NCBI RefSeq assembly: GCF_030272615.1
Contig: NC_081413.1
Span: 143,309,976-143,373,975 of the forward strand
Source of the DNA: Cryptomeria japonica
Taxonomy: Eukaryota > Streptophyta > Pinopsida > Cupressales > Cupressaceae
Reading direction: 5' to 3'
Length of the DNA stretch: 64,000 nucleotides
Shown piece by piece: positions 1 through 9,915 of the stretch. Under the pieces are notes generated by a model. The model was not told the origin of the DNA, searched no databases, and saw only the letters and a program-made list of their open reading frames with translations. The translations under genes and the position numbers were made by a program. The number at the start of each line of letters is the position of its first letter. The first letter of the stretch is position 1.

Positions 1-594
1 CCTTCAACCCCTTTGGATGGTGGTATTCCAGAGGAGGCATGGACTGGTAAAAAGGTAAATTATTCTTTTCTAAAAACCTTTGGTTGTGAAGCTTTTGTCC
101 ATGTTGATAAAGAAAACAAAACCAAGCTTGATGCTAAATCTCAGAAATGTACCTTCATTGGATATGGGATAGATGAATATGGCTATCGATTATGGGATTT
201 TGAAAATAAGAAAATAACTAGAAGTAGAGATGTTATATTCAATGAGAAGGTTATGTATAAAGAACAGATGCAGGAAAAGAAGCATGAACAGGACAAGCGA
301 GAATATGTGGTGTTGGATGAGATTCCTGAAAATGAAATGCCACAAGTACCTAATGCTCAGCAACAACAGAATGTTCCACAAACTCTTGCAAATGTTAGAT
401 GTTCTACGAGGTCAAGTAGACCCCCTGAAAGATTTTCTCCTTCTTTGTATTCTATATTATTAATTGATTCTGGTGAACCAGAAGAATATGAAGAAGCAAT
501 GCAGGTGGATGCCAAACAATAGTGGGAGCTAGGCATGAAAGAGGAGATGGACTCCTTGATGAAAAATAAGACTTGGGACTTAGTCCCTTTACCT
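1..594 (+). pseudogene. copia integrase C-terminal region, partial
   Basis: The frame opens before the window. It shows the segment following the catalytic core of copia integrase: KTFGCEAFVHV, then FIGYGIDEYGYRLWDFENKK and SRDVIFNE, the standard link between integrase and RT in plant copia polyproteins. A TAG at about 520-522 interrupts it, after which the same frame continues (EEMDSLMKNKTWDLVPLP) up to an A-run at about 595-604 where the frame shifts. The catalytic D-D-E residues lie upstream, outside the window. Product once acted in the virus-like particle to insert cDNA; this copy cannot be functional. Confidence 0.85.
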
Positions 595-604
595 GAAAAA
601 AAAA

Positions 605-1480
605 AGAGTCTTGCCTAACAAATGGGTTTATCGGTTGAAGGAGGAGGAAGGAGGTCAAAAAAGATATAAGGTCAGACTTGTGGTAAAAGGTTTTGCATAG
701 AAAAAGGGTATAGATTATGATGAAATATTTGCTCCAGTTGTAAAAATGACTTCAATTAGAACTGTACTTAGTCTTGTGGCTACAAATGATTTACATCTTG
801 AACAATTAGATGTGAAAACAGCTTTTCTCCATGGAGATTTGGAGGAGGAAATTTACATGTTGCAACCACAGGGATATGAGGTCAAAGGTAAGGAGAACTT
901 GGTGTGCAGGTTGAAGAAAAGTTTGTATGGCCTAAAGCAAGCACCTCGACAATGGTATTTAAAATTTGATAGTTTCATGGCTAAACACGGTTATCATAGA
1001 TGTCATTCTGATCATTGTGTATATTTTAAGAGATTGGATAATGGCAGTTATATTATCCTGTTGCTTTATGTTGATGACATGCTTGTTGCTGGTTCTAACA
1101 TGGAACACATAAATGATCTTAAACAAAAATTAGCCAGGTCATTTTCTATGAAGGATTTAGGGGCAGCTAAGCAAATTCTGGGTATGAGGTTTACATGGGA
1201 CAGAAAAAATAGAACCTTGATTTTGTCCCAAAGTGAATATATAAAGAAGGTGTTGAAAAGATTTAACATGCAGGATGCAAAAGCAGTTAGCACACCTTTG
1301 GCTAGTCATTTCAAATTGACTAAGGAGATGTGCCCAAAGGCACAGGAAGAAGTAAAGAAAATGTCTAACATCCCAGCTATTGGCAGTCTGATGTATGCAA
1401 TGGTATGCACAAGGCTAGATATTGCACATGCAGTGGGAGTTGTGAGCAGGTTTATGAGCAATCCAGGTATGGAACATTGA
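605..1480 (+). pseudogene. copia reverse transcriptase, broken
   Basis: RT domain of the copia polyprotein. Visible blocks in order: KWVYRLK-like start (about 617), DYDEIFAPVVKMTSIRTVL (about 715-770), LDVKTAFLHGDLEEEIYM, LKKSLYGLKQAPRQWYLKFD, the catalytic YVDDML at about 1069-1086, then LGMRF and SQSEYI. The catalytic aspartate pair is intact. It enters by a frameshift at the A-run near 600 and carries a TAG near 700 (GFA*KKG, where plant copia RTs usually have Gln) and a TGA at 1478-1480 where the family has Trp (EHW). It continues in the same frame into RNase H. Confidence 0.93.
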
Positions 1481-2020
1481 AATGTTGTGAAATGGATCCT
1501 TCGGTATTTGAAAGGAACCACTACGAAGGCATTATGTTTCAAAGGATCTAATGCTGCTCTGAGTGGATTTGTTGACTCTGATCTAGCAGGTGATATTGAT
1601 TTACAGAGGAGCACTACAGGGTATGTTTTTACTATAGGGGGAACTGTAGTCAGTTGGATTTCTAGGCTGCAAAAGGTTGTTGCACTTTCAACCACTGAAG
1701 CTGAGTATGTTGCTACTACAGAAGCCAGCAAGGAGATGATTTGGTTACAATGTTTTTTGGAGGAATTAGGTCAGAAATAGGAGGATTGCCCATTATATAC
1801 TGATAGCTAGAGTGCCATTCATCTTGTGAAGAACTCTGCTTTTCATTCAAGGACAAAGCACATTCAGCTCAAGTACCACTTCATCCAGACTATTTTGGAG
1901 GAGGGTTAGTTATGGCTTGAGAAGATTCACACAAGTGAGAATCCTGTCGATATGTTCACGAAGGTAGTTCCACAGGAGAAGTTGATTGCTTCATCAGTTT
2001 CTATTGGTCTTCTTGATTGA
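1481..2020 (+). pseudogene. copia RNase H, broken
   Basis: RNase H domain following RT in the same frame. Recognisable blocks: WILRYLKGTT, GFVDSDLAGDID, RSTTGYVF, VSWISRLQKVVALSTTEAEYVA, then the C-terminal SRTKHIQLKYHFI and NPVDMFTKVVP. Acidic positions D (VDSD) and E (STTEAEY) are kept. Stops at 1778-1780, about 1807 and about 1905 break it; Gln or Glu codons are expected there. The frame ends with TGA at 2018-2020. The role was degradation of the RNA strand during reverse transcription. Confidence 0.9.
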
Positions 2021-2101
2021 TAATTGTGGAATTTATACCAGTCAAGTCCTAGTGTTTTATCTAGTGGATGTTGCATGTACAGTGGTGTCATGTAGTATCA
2101 A

Positions 2102-2160
2102 TCTCCAAGTGGGAGATTGTTCAGTGTGGAGCCTGATTAGTCTCCAAGTGGGAGATTGTT
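2102..2160 (+). repeat. duplicated polypurine-tract segment
   Basis: A 20-base segment containing AAGTGGGAGATTGTT occurs identically at 2102-2121 and 2141-2160. The right copy directly abuts the LTR and is the expected plus-strand primer (PPT). The left copy also contains the first bases of the LTR (TGTT), so the PPT-LTR junction itself is duplicated with 19 bases between. Confidence 0.8.
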
Positions 2161-2617
2161 GAAATGTGGCGACTGATCAGCAAAGTATTGTACACTCAGC
2201 ACGTATCCTTGTCGGGGCTCGGGATCAGGCCGGGCCCCGGGCAGGGGTTCGGGGGTGGCAGCCCCAGAGAAAAGCGAGGGTTCAAGGGTGGGAGCCCCCA
2301 AGAAAAAAAAATTGGGGTATTTTTTTTATGAAAACCGACTTTGTAATAAAACCCTAAAAAGGCCAACTTTGTTTTTGCCCTAAAAATGCATGTTATAAGC
2401 GGTTGGGATGCTTAAGGCATTGTAAGGTTGATGTACTGTTTTTGCTAGATAATAAGAAAGATTGGACAACTGTGTATGGTGGACGTAACCCATTCTAGGT
2501 GAACCACGTTAAATCTCTGTGTTATCTGTGTCCTATTTTATTTCTTTATCTTTTGTATTTAAATCTGCATATAACTGTTAGTTCATATTTGCTTTGGATC
2601 TGCTTGAAACCCTAACA
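2157..2617 (+). repeat. 3' LTR of copia element C1
   Basis: Begins TGTTGAAATG immediately after the PPT and ends CCCTAACA, giving the TG...CA ends of an LTR; length 461 bp. It holds a GC-richer G-run segment (about 2215-2300), a TTATAAGC TATA-like site near 2392 and TTTGTATTTAAATC near the end. The 5' partner is outside the window, so divergence cannot be judged. Confidence 0.85.
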
Positions 2618-2994
2618 GAAAGGACATCAAGTTTATGAGTAATGCAATAGAAGAGGTAATTGTAAAAGAGAGAAAAAGAAGAAGAACATTCACAAAGGTT
2701 CTATAAATAGAGATTATTCATAATAGATGTACTATTTCAAGCAAGGAGAAGATCCCACTCACGGAATAGACATGTGCTCGCATGAAAGAAAACTCCATGC
2801 AAGAAAGGACATCAAATTTATGAATAACGTACCCCATGAAGAAAACGGTGAAACCTTAGAAAGAGGAAAATAAATATTCTTTCCCCCCAAGCATAGAGGC
2901 AAAAATAAATAGACTATTATGTTGCTCACTAAGTATGATTGCACCAAAAATTGTACCACCATGAATGACAAAGAGCCCCCAATAAGTAGGTTAA
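2618..2994. other. non-coding interval, part of minus-strand element
   Basis: Lies downstream (minus sense) of the gag-like ORF. A segment starting GAAAGGACATCAA occurs at 2618-2646 and again at 2803-2831 with four differences, all transitions. I see no protein similarity here; it is probably internal sequence of the minus-strand element. Confidence 0.4.
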
Positions 2995-4248
2995 CTATAT
3001 CACATAGTGAGGAGCAACATAATAGGAACTTGAATGGTATTTTAAATGATCATGATGAATAGGCCATTCATTGTCAGATGTTATTTTTAAAATACCTAAA
3101 TCAATGCAATGTTGTATTTGTGTTTTCAAAGCTTGACACTCATTAGTAGAATAGCCATGGGTTTGATGATATTTATAAAAAGAAGAATTTTGAGAATGTT
3201 GTTTATGTTTTCTTCTTCGTTTAGGAAAAAGAGGAAATATTAAGCTAGAATTTAGAAGATTGGTCAAAAAAAATTCTTGTTGTAACTCAAAATTAGAATG
3301 AGAAGGTGTGGAAGACAATGGAGAAGAAGATGTGGACAAAGGAAAGTGTGGTTTCTTATGACTTTTTTGCTCATATTCAAGCATTTGTCCATTGCATCCA
3401 TGTGTATGTTCAAAAGAAGGTTCACTCTTAGGGGGAATGGGATTGAAGTTTAAAGAGGCCCAATCAATTTCAAGATTTGTGTTAAGAGATAAATTTGGAA
3501 TATGAAATCCAGGCATCTTAGACTTGCTAGAAAAGGTAGGAGTAAAATCTAAGGACCCCCAATCATCCTCTAAGAGTTCTTCTTTAGGAACTTCTTTGGT
3601 AGGAAATGGGGTATTTGAATGAATTGAAAAGAGGATTGTAGGAACTAAGAAAGAATATGATGTGTCACTTATATTATCATCAACTACCTCATTAGTATAT
3701 GTGTAAGGTATAGCATGATAATTAGGAAGAATTATTGGTTTCCTAGGAACATGAATGGAATTGATTTGATTTTTGTTAGGATCTTGATTTTTAGGAGAGA
3801 GAGCATTATGATAAGAAATAATATCATCCTCTTGTTCCAAGGTATCTTTATTTTCAAGACACTCATTAGAAGAAGGACTATCATATGTAATTAATGCTTC
3901 ATCTTTAGAGGGAAGATCATGGAAAGAAGGTATGGTATCACTAGGATAAGTAGCCATAATATAATCCTCTTGCACCAAATAATCCTTATGAGGGAGATAT
4001 TTTTTAAGAGAACAAGGAACACAATTCTCCAAAGATTCATCTTTAGGAGGGGGATATTTGAAAGAAGTGTCCATATTCCCTTTTTGCACCAATGTGCCCT
4101 CATTAATGAAATTAATGTTGGGAGAGGGTAAATCACAACTATGAATGAAAGGGAGAACTAAATTATCATCATTTGCATGAAAGGGAACATCATGAACATC
4201 TTTAATGTAACTCAAAATTGAATTATCAAAATAAGATAAGAACTCCAT
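2995..4248 (-). CDS. gag-like protein, 417 aa, unbroken
   Basis: An ORF of about 417 codons from ATG at 4248 (MEFLSYFDNS), remarkable for having no stop in a neighbourhood of dead elements. The middle is acidic and Ser/Pro/Asn-rich with imperfect internal repeats (KDESLENC / KDEALITYDS / NECLENKD; DWGSLDFTP / DWASLNFNP). A basic patch KRRRKHKQ precedes a C-terminal block FYKYHQTHGYSTNEC followed by LKTQIQHCIDLGIL. That block has the layout of the zinc-knuckle-like CDYH...GH...C plus LK..I..LI..G segment of Tat-type plant gags, but keeps only the His and last Cys. It sits about 690 bases downstream of a PBS, where gag should start. Gag-derived is inference; N-terminal similarity to known capsid proteins is not evident to me. 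Confidence 0.55.
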   Translation of the reverse strand: MEFLSYFDNSILSYIKDVHDVPFHANDDNLVLPFIHSCDLPSPNINFINEGTLVQKGNMDTSFKYPPPKDESLENCVPCSLKKYLPHKDYLVQEDYIMATYPSDTIPSFHDLPSKDEALITYDSPSSNECLENKDTLEQEDDIISYHNALSPKNQDPNKNQINSIHVPRKPIILPNYHAIPYTYTNEVVDDNISDTSYSFLVPTILFSIHSNTPFPTKEVPKEELLEDDWGSLDFTPTFSSKSKMPGFHIPNLSLNTNLEIDWASLNFNPIPPKSEPSFEHTHGCNGQMLEYEQKSHKKPHFPLSTSSSPLSSTPSHSNFELQQEFFLTNLLNSSLIFPLFPKRRRKHKQHSQNSSFYKYHQTHGYSTNECQALKTQIQHCIDLGILKITSDNEWPIHHDHLKYHSSSYYVAPHYVI

Positions 4249-4919
4249 ATGCACTTATGATCAAACAAGAAACTCATATGTCATTCAACCATAATAATGT
4301 TCACCCCATACATGTATAGAAAATTTAATAAAGGAGGGAAAATGGAATTTGAACTGCAAATTTGAAATTTGAATTTGAATGTGTGAAATTTGAATTTTTG
4401 TTTGACCTTAGAGGGTGTTAAAATTGATAAAGTATGCCAATTTTCTGGATTTAAGAAGAAAAACACAGTCATTTCTGTCTCTTAAAATTTCGGGAAAAAA
4501 GTCGAGCACCATGGCGAAAATGCACATGGTCCAACCAAATTTTTTTGAAATTTTTCAGGGATGATAGGTATTATGATATTATTGCGGAATCCAAAAAAAT
4601 AGTTGATTTGGAGATGTATAGAACAGTCAAAGGTTGAAAATAGAAAGATCTTAAAAATAATTAGGGTTTTATGATTTAACCGCTATATTTTTAAAATAAA
4701 GGAACATATTTGAATTGCAATTTTGAAATAGAAATCAGATCTGAAACAAGTAATTAAAATTTTACACTTCACAAGCTTAATTTTCTCAAAATAAAAAAAT
4801 TAGGGTTTTTATGCAATTAACCTCTAAAATTTGCAAATAGATCAAACTTGGAAATGAAAATTTGAAATCCATATTACAATTAATCAAATCTAATAATGAG
4901 AAATCAAAATTAAGATGTA
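4249..4919 (-). other. leader of minus-strand element G0
   Basis: AT-rich untranslated stretch between the PBS and the gag-like ORF. No repeats or motifs beyond A/T runs stand out. Confidence 0.5.
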
Positions 4920-4939
4920 GGACGTCTGGTTCACCAAAA
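4920..4939 (-). other. primer binding site-like, element G0
   Basis: Minus-strand TTTGGTGAACCAGACG directly follows the LTR end (TTTACA). It resembles the PBS of element G4 (TTGGTGAACCCGATG). The priming tRNA was not identified. Confidence 0.55.
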
Positions 4940-6092
4940 TGTAAAGTTAAAAATTGGATCCTAGTGACTTCCCACGTAGGAGAGAGAAAGGAAGCCACTA
5001 GGATGATTTTCACTTGGGAGAAATTTACATTCAAAAGAGGAGGTTGAATCCACTAGATCCAAATCCAAGGGAAACAAGGATGTGAATTCCAAGTGGATTG
5101 CAAGGGTTGAAGTGTGATTTACCCTCTTTTGTAAATGAGAAAGTTGACTTGTTGACTATGTGGAAAAGAGAGAGAGAAAATGAGTGAAATGAGAAGCTAC
5201 CGGTTCGAGATCACGTTGTAACTTTGGATTTGAGCTAACTAGACTGATACAGATTTGCCCTACAAATATGGAGAAAATACATCAGGAGTGTACATGGTCC
5301 TCCACAAAATTTGCAAAATGAAAAGGGTTCGTTCGTCTCTGCAAATCAAGCTAAAACCTGCAATTACAGCTGCACACCTACAACCTACACATAGAAAAGA
5401 GAGGAAAAGGGGTTGTGGATAGAAGTTTGCCTCAGTCAAACCCCGGTTGAGGAATCAACCTTGAAAGAAAGTAATTGCAAATGCTTGAATGTAAACAATA
5501 GAAATGTATACCTTGTAGATCTACAACTTGTTGATGATGATTGCTTTGCTTCTTAAATGTAATCACAAGTGTTGCATGGAATGGCATGTAACATGACAAA
5601 ACCCTAACACACACACACATACTTGCAAATGAATGTTGAAATATTGCTCCAATGGATGAATGAAGAAGACTTGAATGCTTGAATGCTTGATGTTGTATAT
5701 CTCTTCCTATGCTTGCTTATGATCCACTTCGCTTGAATTTCGCCTCCCATTCCTCCTTCTGCAAATTAGAAAACCAACTCCCTTTTATACATGCCTCTTG
5801 AAGATTAATTCATCTCATAAAAGGCTGACATCGGGGAGATTTAGGTTCCCAAAGTGCAGATGGGGCCAGGGGCACCACACCCCTGTCCAAGGGGGATAGG
5901 GGTGCCATGCGCCTATCCTGCCCTATCTTGGGGCCCAGACAGAGTCCTAAGGCTATCTCAGAGCTCAAACATGAAGGGGGCAAGGGGTGAAAATGTAGAA
6001 ATAGGTCTTAGTTCGGAAGGAGGATGTCGTCGCCAAGGTGAGGACCTCAAATGTGGTTAAAATTTCAAGAGGTGTAATTTTATGACACTACA
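4940..6092 (-). repeat. LTR of minus-strand gypsy-type element G0
   Basis: Starts (minus) TGTAGTGTCATAAAATT at 6092 and ends CTTTACA at 4940, 1153 bp. A TATAAAAG box lies at 5782-5789 (minus). The same family is present on the plus strand at 35150-36356, where the LTR also starts TGTAGTGTCA. The partner LTR is not in the window. It includes a short ACACAC run near 5609 and a GC-rich block at about 5860-5960. Confidence 0.7.
5782..5789 (-). promoter_or_regulatory. TATA box in LTR of G0
   Basis: Minus-strand TATAAAAG within the LTR, about 840 bases before the LTR end; preceded by GAGGCATG and followed by GGAGTTGG. Placement suits the start of element transcription. Confidence 0.5.
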
Positions 6093-7878
6093 CATGATAT
6101 TTCTACATTCTATGCTAATGTAATGATATCATGGGCACACAAGATGCATATAACATGCATATGAAGATAGAAGCAACAATCCTTTCTTAACTATCAAAAA
6201 TCATTTTGAGATCTTAGTTTCATATTAATCACATTTATTTCAAGAGGTGAACATAACATTGAATTTGTCTCAAACACAAATATATTGAGATTGTATTCAT
6301 ACATACTGAAGCATACAAAAGTTACATAAGTATAAAGATCATATAAGAGCACGTATGAACATACACATGCATGCAAACATATAAGAGCATAGAGGAGCAC
6401 ACATGAAAATCAATTCACTTCATTAATTCCAAGGTTAAATAAGGTAAGTGATTTAATACAACCGTTATCACCAAAAAGTGTATCATATATATTCTAAATG
6501 ATGTATTAGAGATTACAAGCACTCATAGACATTCAGAGCCTCAATAGATGCAATATCTACTATATAATTTTATGCTAGTATGTATATTTAATGATAAATT
6601 TAAGCTACATGCACACATGAATTTACTTAGCACCACTATATGATGACAAGGATTCTCCTAAGATCCATGATCCCTTTCATAACCATTTCAATTAGAAGAG
6701 AAGTCTAAAGCAATATCATATAATTTTACTATAATTCAATGAAATATTGTTGACTAAATCTTGCCACTAATCCATCATAATTTGAAGCTCTATGTACCTT
6801 TTCATTAATGAAGTAATCCATCAACTTAAATGATATGCAAAGATACCTTGATCATTCATGATAAAGAATCTATCCAAATATTTTGAAACACAAGGTATCC
6901 TAACTTTTGGAGATTCTAAGAAACATACCAATACTCTTGATGCTAGTCTTTGATCCAATGTCTTATGTGTATCTTTATCACAAACAATGGACTTTATTTA
7001 CTCATTTAGTCAAACATTATTTACTTCGTCATAATGCTCTAGAATTCATCTTAAGAAAAAAAATTCCAAAAATGTAGCTTTTAAGTTTTATTATCACATG
7101 GTTAATATCACCTAAGAGTGTTCCTAATTTCTCTTACATCGACTCATGTAACCTATTCTTAGGGTTTTATAACAATGTTACCATATCATCCTACTTCAAT
7201 GTTTTTACAAAGAACCAAAGATAAGATTCTTATGACTATCATACATTTTGGTAATAAACATGTATTCCTTCTGTTCATTTGATCTTAAACACTTTTACTA
7301 TATTCCCTACATCTAATCTTCCCAAACTTGGAGTGATTACCTAAAAGGGATTATCCTTTTGTATAAGATTATAAATACGTCTCACTGTACTTATGTTGGA
7401 AAACCCCAAAGATAACTAAATTTGAATTTGCAACATGCAACAAATCAAACCTAACGACAACATGTTGAATACTGTAATATAAAGAATTTGTTAAATAGCA
7501 TGCAAGAAATCAAAATAAATAAGTAAACATGGAGCCCATCTAAACAAGCAATCGAAGCGAAAGGCGACTTTGAAGCATGAAAACAATATCTATCTGAGCA
7601 CAACAACAAAAAGTAATGCCTATTTGATGTTATGATTGCAAATACAATTCATAGATGAAACTGTATTGGAGAAATTGAATCTTTAAGAACAGTTTTTCAA
7701 GCAAAACAAATACAGAGAGTTTTAAGAAAATTCTATTCCTTGCATTCTTCATGTCACTTAAGAGGAGTGAGGGTAAGGGAAGAGCGACTTGCTAATAAGA
7801 AGAAGACTATGCTCTGTTCAAATTAGTATATAATATGGCCGAGACTAAACTTTAGACATCTTTCAACAAGGGAATAAC
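6093..7878. other. AT-rich interval, nothing recognised
   Basis: About 1.8 kb without long ORFs, LTR-like ends or protein similarity that I can see. It is the sequence into which the minus-strand element and the inverted-repeat element are set. Probably old decayed repeat. Confidence 0.5.
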
Positions 7879-7984
7879 TTAAATCACACACTAAGCTTAC
7901 ACTTTTAAGCTTAAAAGTGTTAAACATTCAGAGTTGGTTGGCATTCTCTCGACTTAAGATGTTGCTTAGTGTGTGTGGTTTAAG
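7879..7984 (+). repeat. left copy of a 106-bp inverted repeat
   Basis: Starts TTAAATCACACACTAAGC and ends GCTTAGTGTGTGTGGTTTAA, so it is itself palindromic at its ends, with a perfect inner palindrome ACTTTTAAGCTTAAAAGT (7901-7918). Its reverse complement matches 30398-30503 at roughly 85-90 percent by eye. The pair lies just outside the Tat-like element: removing that element brings them about 310 bases apart. They look like long terminal inverted repeats of a foldback or MITE-like element, or two MITE copies in opposite orientation. Confidence 0.7.
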
Positions 7985-8817
7985 ACTGACCCTCAACAAG
8001 ATTTTGTTTGTGTAGATGTATAAATATGACCACTTTCTTAAATAAATATTTAATATTTATTTTAGCCCTATCCCCCTATTAATTAAATCTTATTTAATTA
8101 TTTTTTTCATTTTCATCTATTTGATTAAATAAATTATTTAATTTATTTAATTAAATTCACCTAAACCTTTTCTAGCCTTTAATTAAAAAAATCACTTTAT
8201 TTAATTAATTCTCCTTTCTTCCTTCTAATTAAATTGACCCTTGCATATAAATAAATCTAATTTATTTATAAAAATCCCCCCACTTGTATTTATGCAAGTT
8301 GCATCTATTTCAATTGAAATAAAGCAATTTTATTTTAATTAAAATTCTTTTTCTTCCACTTGCATTTTCCTACATCTCCCACTTGCCTCTTAAACCTCTT
8401 CTAGAGCCTTCTAGATTCTTCTAAACTATCTTAATTGGCCTAATCAACTCCTAATCATCTCCTTTCCCTAAATTTGAGGAGGTCACTTCTCAAATTTGGA
8501 GGAAAGTCTTCTGAATGCATTTAAGGCTAAATTTCTTCAACAAGCTAACTTGTTGAATTCCCCCAAATTTGGAAGGACTCTTACAAATTTGTCCCCAAAG
8601 TCTTCCAAACCATTAATGGTTAACTCAACCCTCCCTTCATGATTAGAGACTTTCTCTCTAACTTAACTCTCATCTAACCCTTGAGGGTCTCATCAAGCAC
8701 TCATGGCTTTGACCCTAGTTGTCCTATCTAACCCTTGCACAAGAGTTTGCCCCTTGGGTAAAAGCTTTATCCAATGGATAGCTCTAACCTAACCTTATCC
8801 TTACCACCTAAGGTAAC

Positions 8818-9579
8818 TGTTAGGATTCCCAAAGATACTGAGAGGGGGGGGTGAATCAGTATCTAACCAGTTTACATATTTTCTGATCTTATTAAACAAA
8901 TTGCATTCCAAAACAGTGTGTCGGTAAACAAGAATTAATGCAGTAAATATGAACAATAAGCACAACATAGAAAGAACACCATAACACAAGATTTTTAACG
9001 AGGAAACCTGGTGTGGGAAAAACCTCGGTGGGATTTGTGACCCACAATATTCACTCACTGGCCAATGAATGGATCTTACTTACAATAGGGGCCTGCACAT
9101 GCAGGAAGGCCAACTACTTAAAGCTCACTGCTTAGTTACAAAAGGAAGTCTCACTGACTTACAAAATGGATTATGCAAATCCAATATAATGTACTACTTC
9201 AGTTTAGCATCTACTATGCCAGGTTCAGTACCGGTTTAAGCTCATACAATAACCATAAACCTTACTCCAAAATATGTCTTAATATTTGCACATTACTTCT
9301 ACAATAATCTTTCCATGTTCATATCTTCCTATTTCATAAATGATCTACAAGATCTCATACTTATATATGAGTCTTATTACAATACACCTTGTTGTCTTAC
9401 AAAAAGATATTACAATTAAATACAAAATGCAATAATCAAAATCCTATCGTCCAGGGTGTTGGTAAACTATCTGTCAGTGTAGAGTATGTCGGTGCCGGTA
9501 CCATAGGATTGCAAGGTTGCCATCAATGACAATACCTTAAATCACCTACAATTCCTCATTGGAGTGTGCAATGCCAACA
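8818..9579 (-). repeat. 3' LTR of copia C2
   Basis: On the plus strand it runs TGTTAGGATTCC...ATGCCAACA. It contains the block GGTTTTTCCCACACC...CCTCG (minus sense) common in plant copia LTRs. A G-run near 8843 varies between the two LTRs. Retains proper TG...CA ends, unlike its partner, whose inner end has lost the G. Confidence 0.9.
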
Positions 9580-9591
9580 ATCTCCCCCTTT
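9580..9591 (-). other. polypurine tract of C2
   Basis: Minus-strand AAAGGGGGAGAT directly before the LTR start TGTTGGCATTG; the plus-strand DNA primer site. Confidence 0.85.
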
Positions 9592-9915
9592 GGCATTGAT
9601 GGCAACACCCATGAGAAAAATCCAAAAATGTATCCAAAATTTGAAGTCCAAAAATCTTACCAAAACTGTGTGCTCCCCCTCAGCAGATGATCTCTTTTGT
9701 CCATCATTTTTCTCATCTCTACTACTCCCTCTTTGGCATCAATGACAAAGGTTGTCAAAATTGTCAACTGAGTGTAGTTATCAGTTGGAGCCCTATAACT
9801 GGTTGGTTACAATCTGAAATAGATCTGCCAATACAAAATTCAGGCTCTCAGTGAACCTTTCACTATCCTTCAATGTTGATTATGTCCTTTGAATTGTACC
9901 GGTGAGGGTGTGCAT
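9592..9915 (-). other. 3' untranslated region of C2
   Basis: About 320 bases between the end of the accessory ORF and the PPT. No coding similarity seen; includes the phrase TTGGCATCAATGACAA that partly mirrors the LTR start. Confidence 0.5.

Larger units (their letters stand above)
1..2617 (+). mobile_element. Ty1/copia element C1, 3' part (5' end outside window)
   Basis: Order integrase end, reverse transcriptase, RNase H, polypurine tract, LTR is the Ty1/copia order (integrase before RT). RT block sequences such as LDVKTAFLHG, SLYGLKQAPRQW and YVDDML are typical of the plant Tork/Tnt1-like lineage; that lineage call is by eye. Coding is broken by one frameshift and several stops, so the copy is dead. 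The LTR ends with CCTAACA and is followed by GAAAG; the matching target-site duplication would lie beyond the left edge. It abuts a minus-strand gypsy-type element on the right and may be inserted into it. Confidence 0.9.
2618..6092 (-). mobile_element. gypsy-type element G0, minus strand, 5' half
   Basis: Read on the minus strand: LTR 6092-4940, PBS-like TTTGGTGAACCAGACG, a leader of about 690 bases, then a long gag-like ORF (4248-2995). No pol is seen before the copia LTR at 2617, so the element is either cut there or is non-autonomous. Its LTR is homologous to the plus-strand LTR at 35150-36356: the stretch following GGTTGATTCCTCAACC and the stretch around AATCTAGTGGATTC align along their length. 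Confidence 0.65.

Noticed and set aside
5609-5622. ACACAC microsatellite
   Set aside because: Only about six dinucleotide units within an LTR; not informative.
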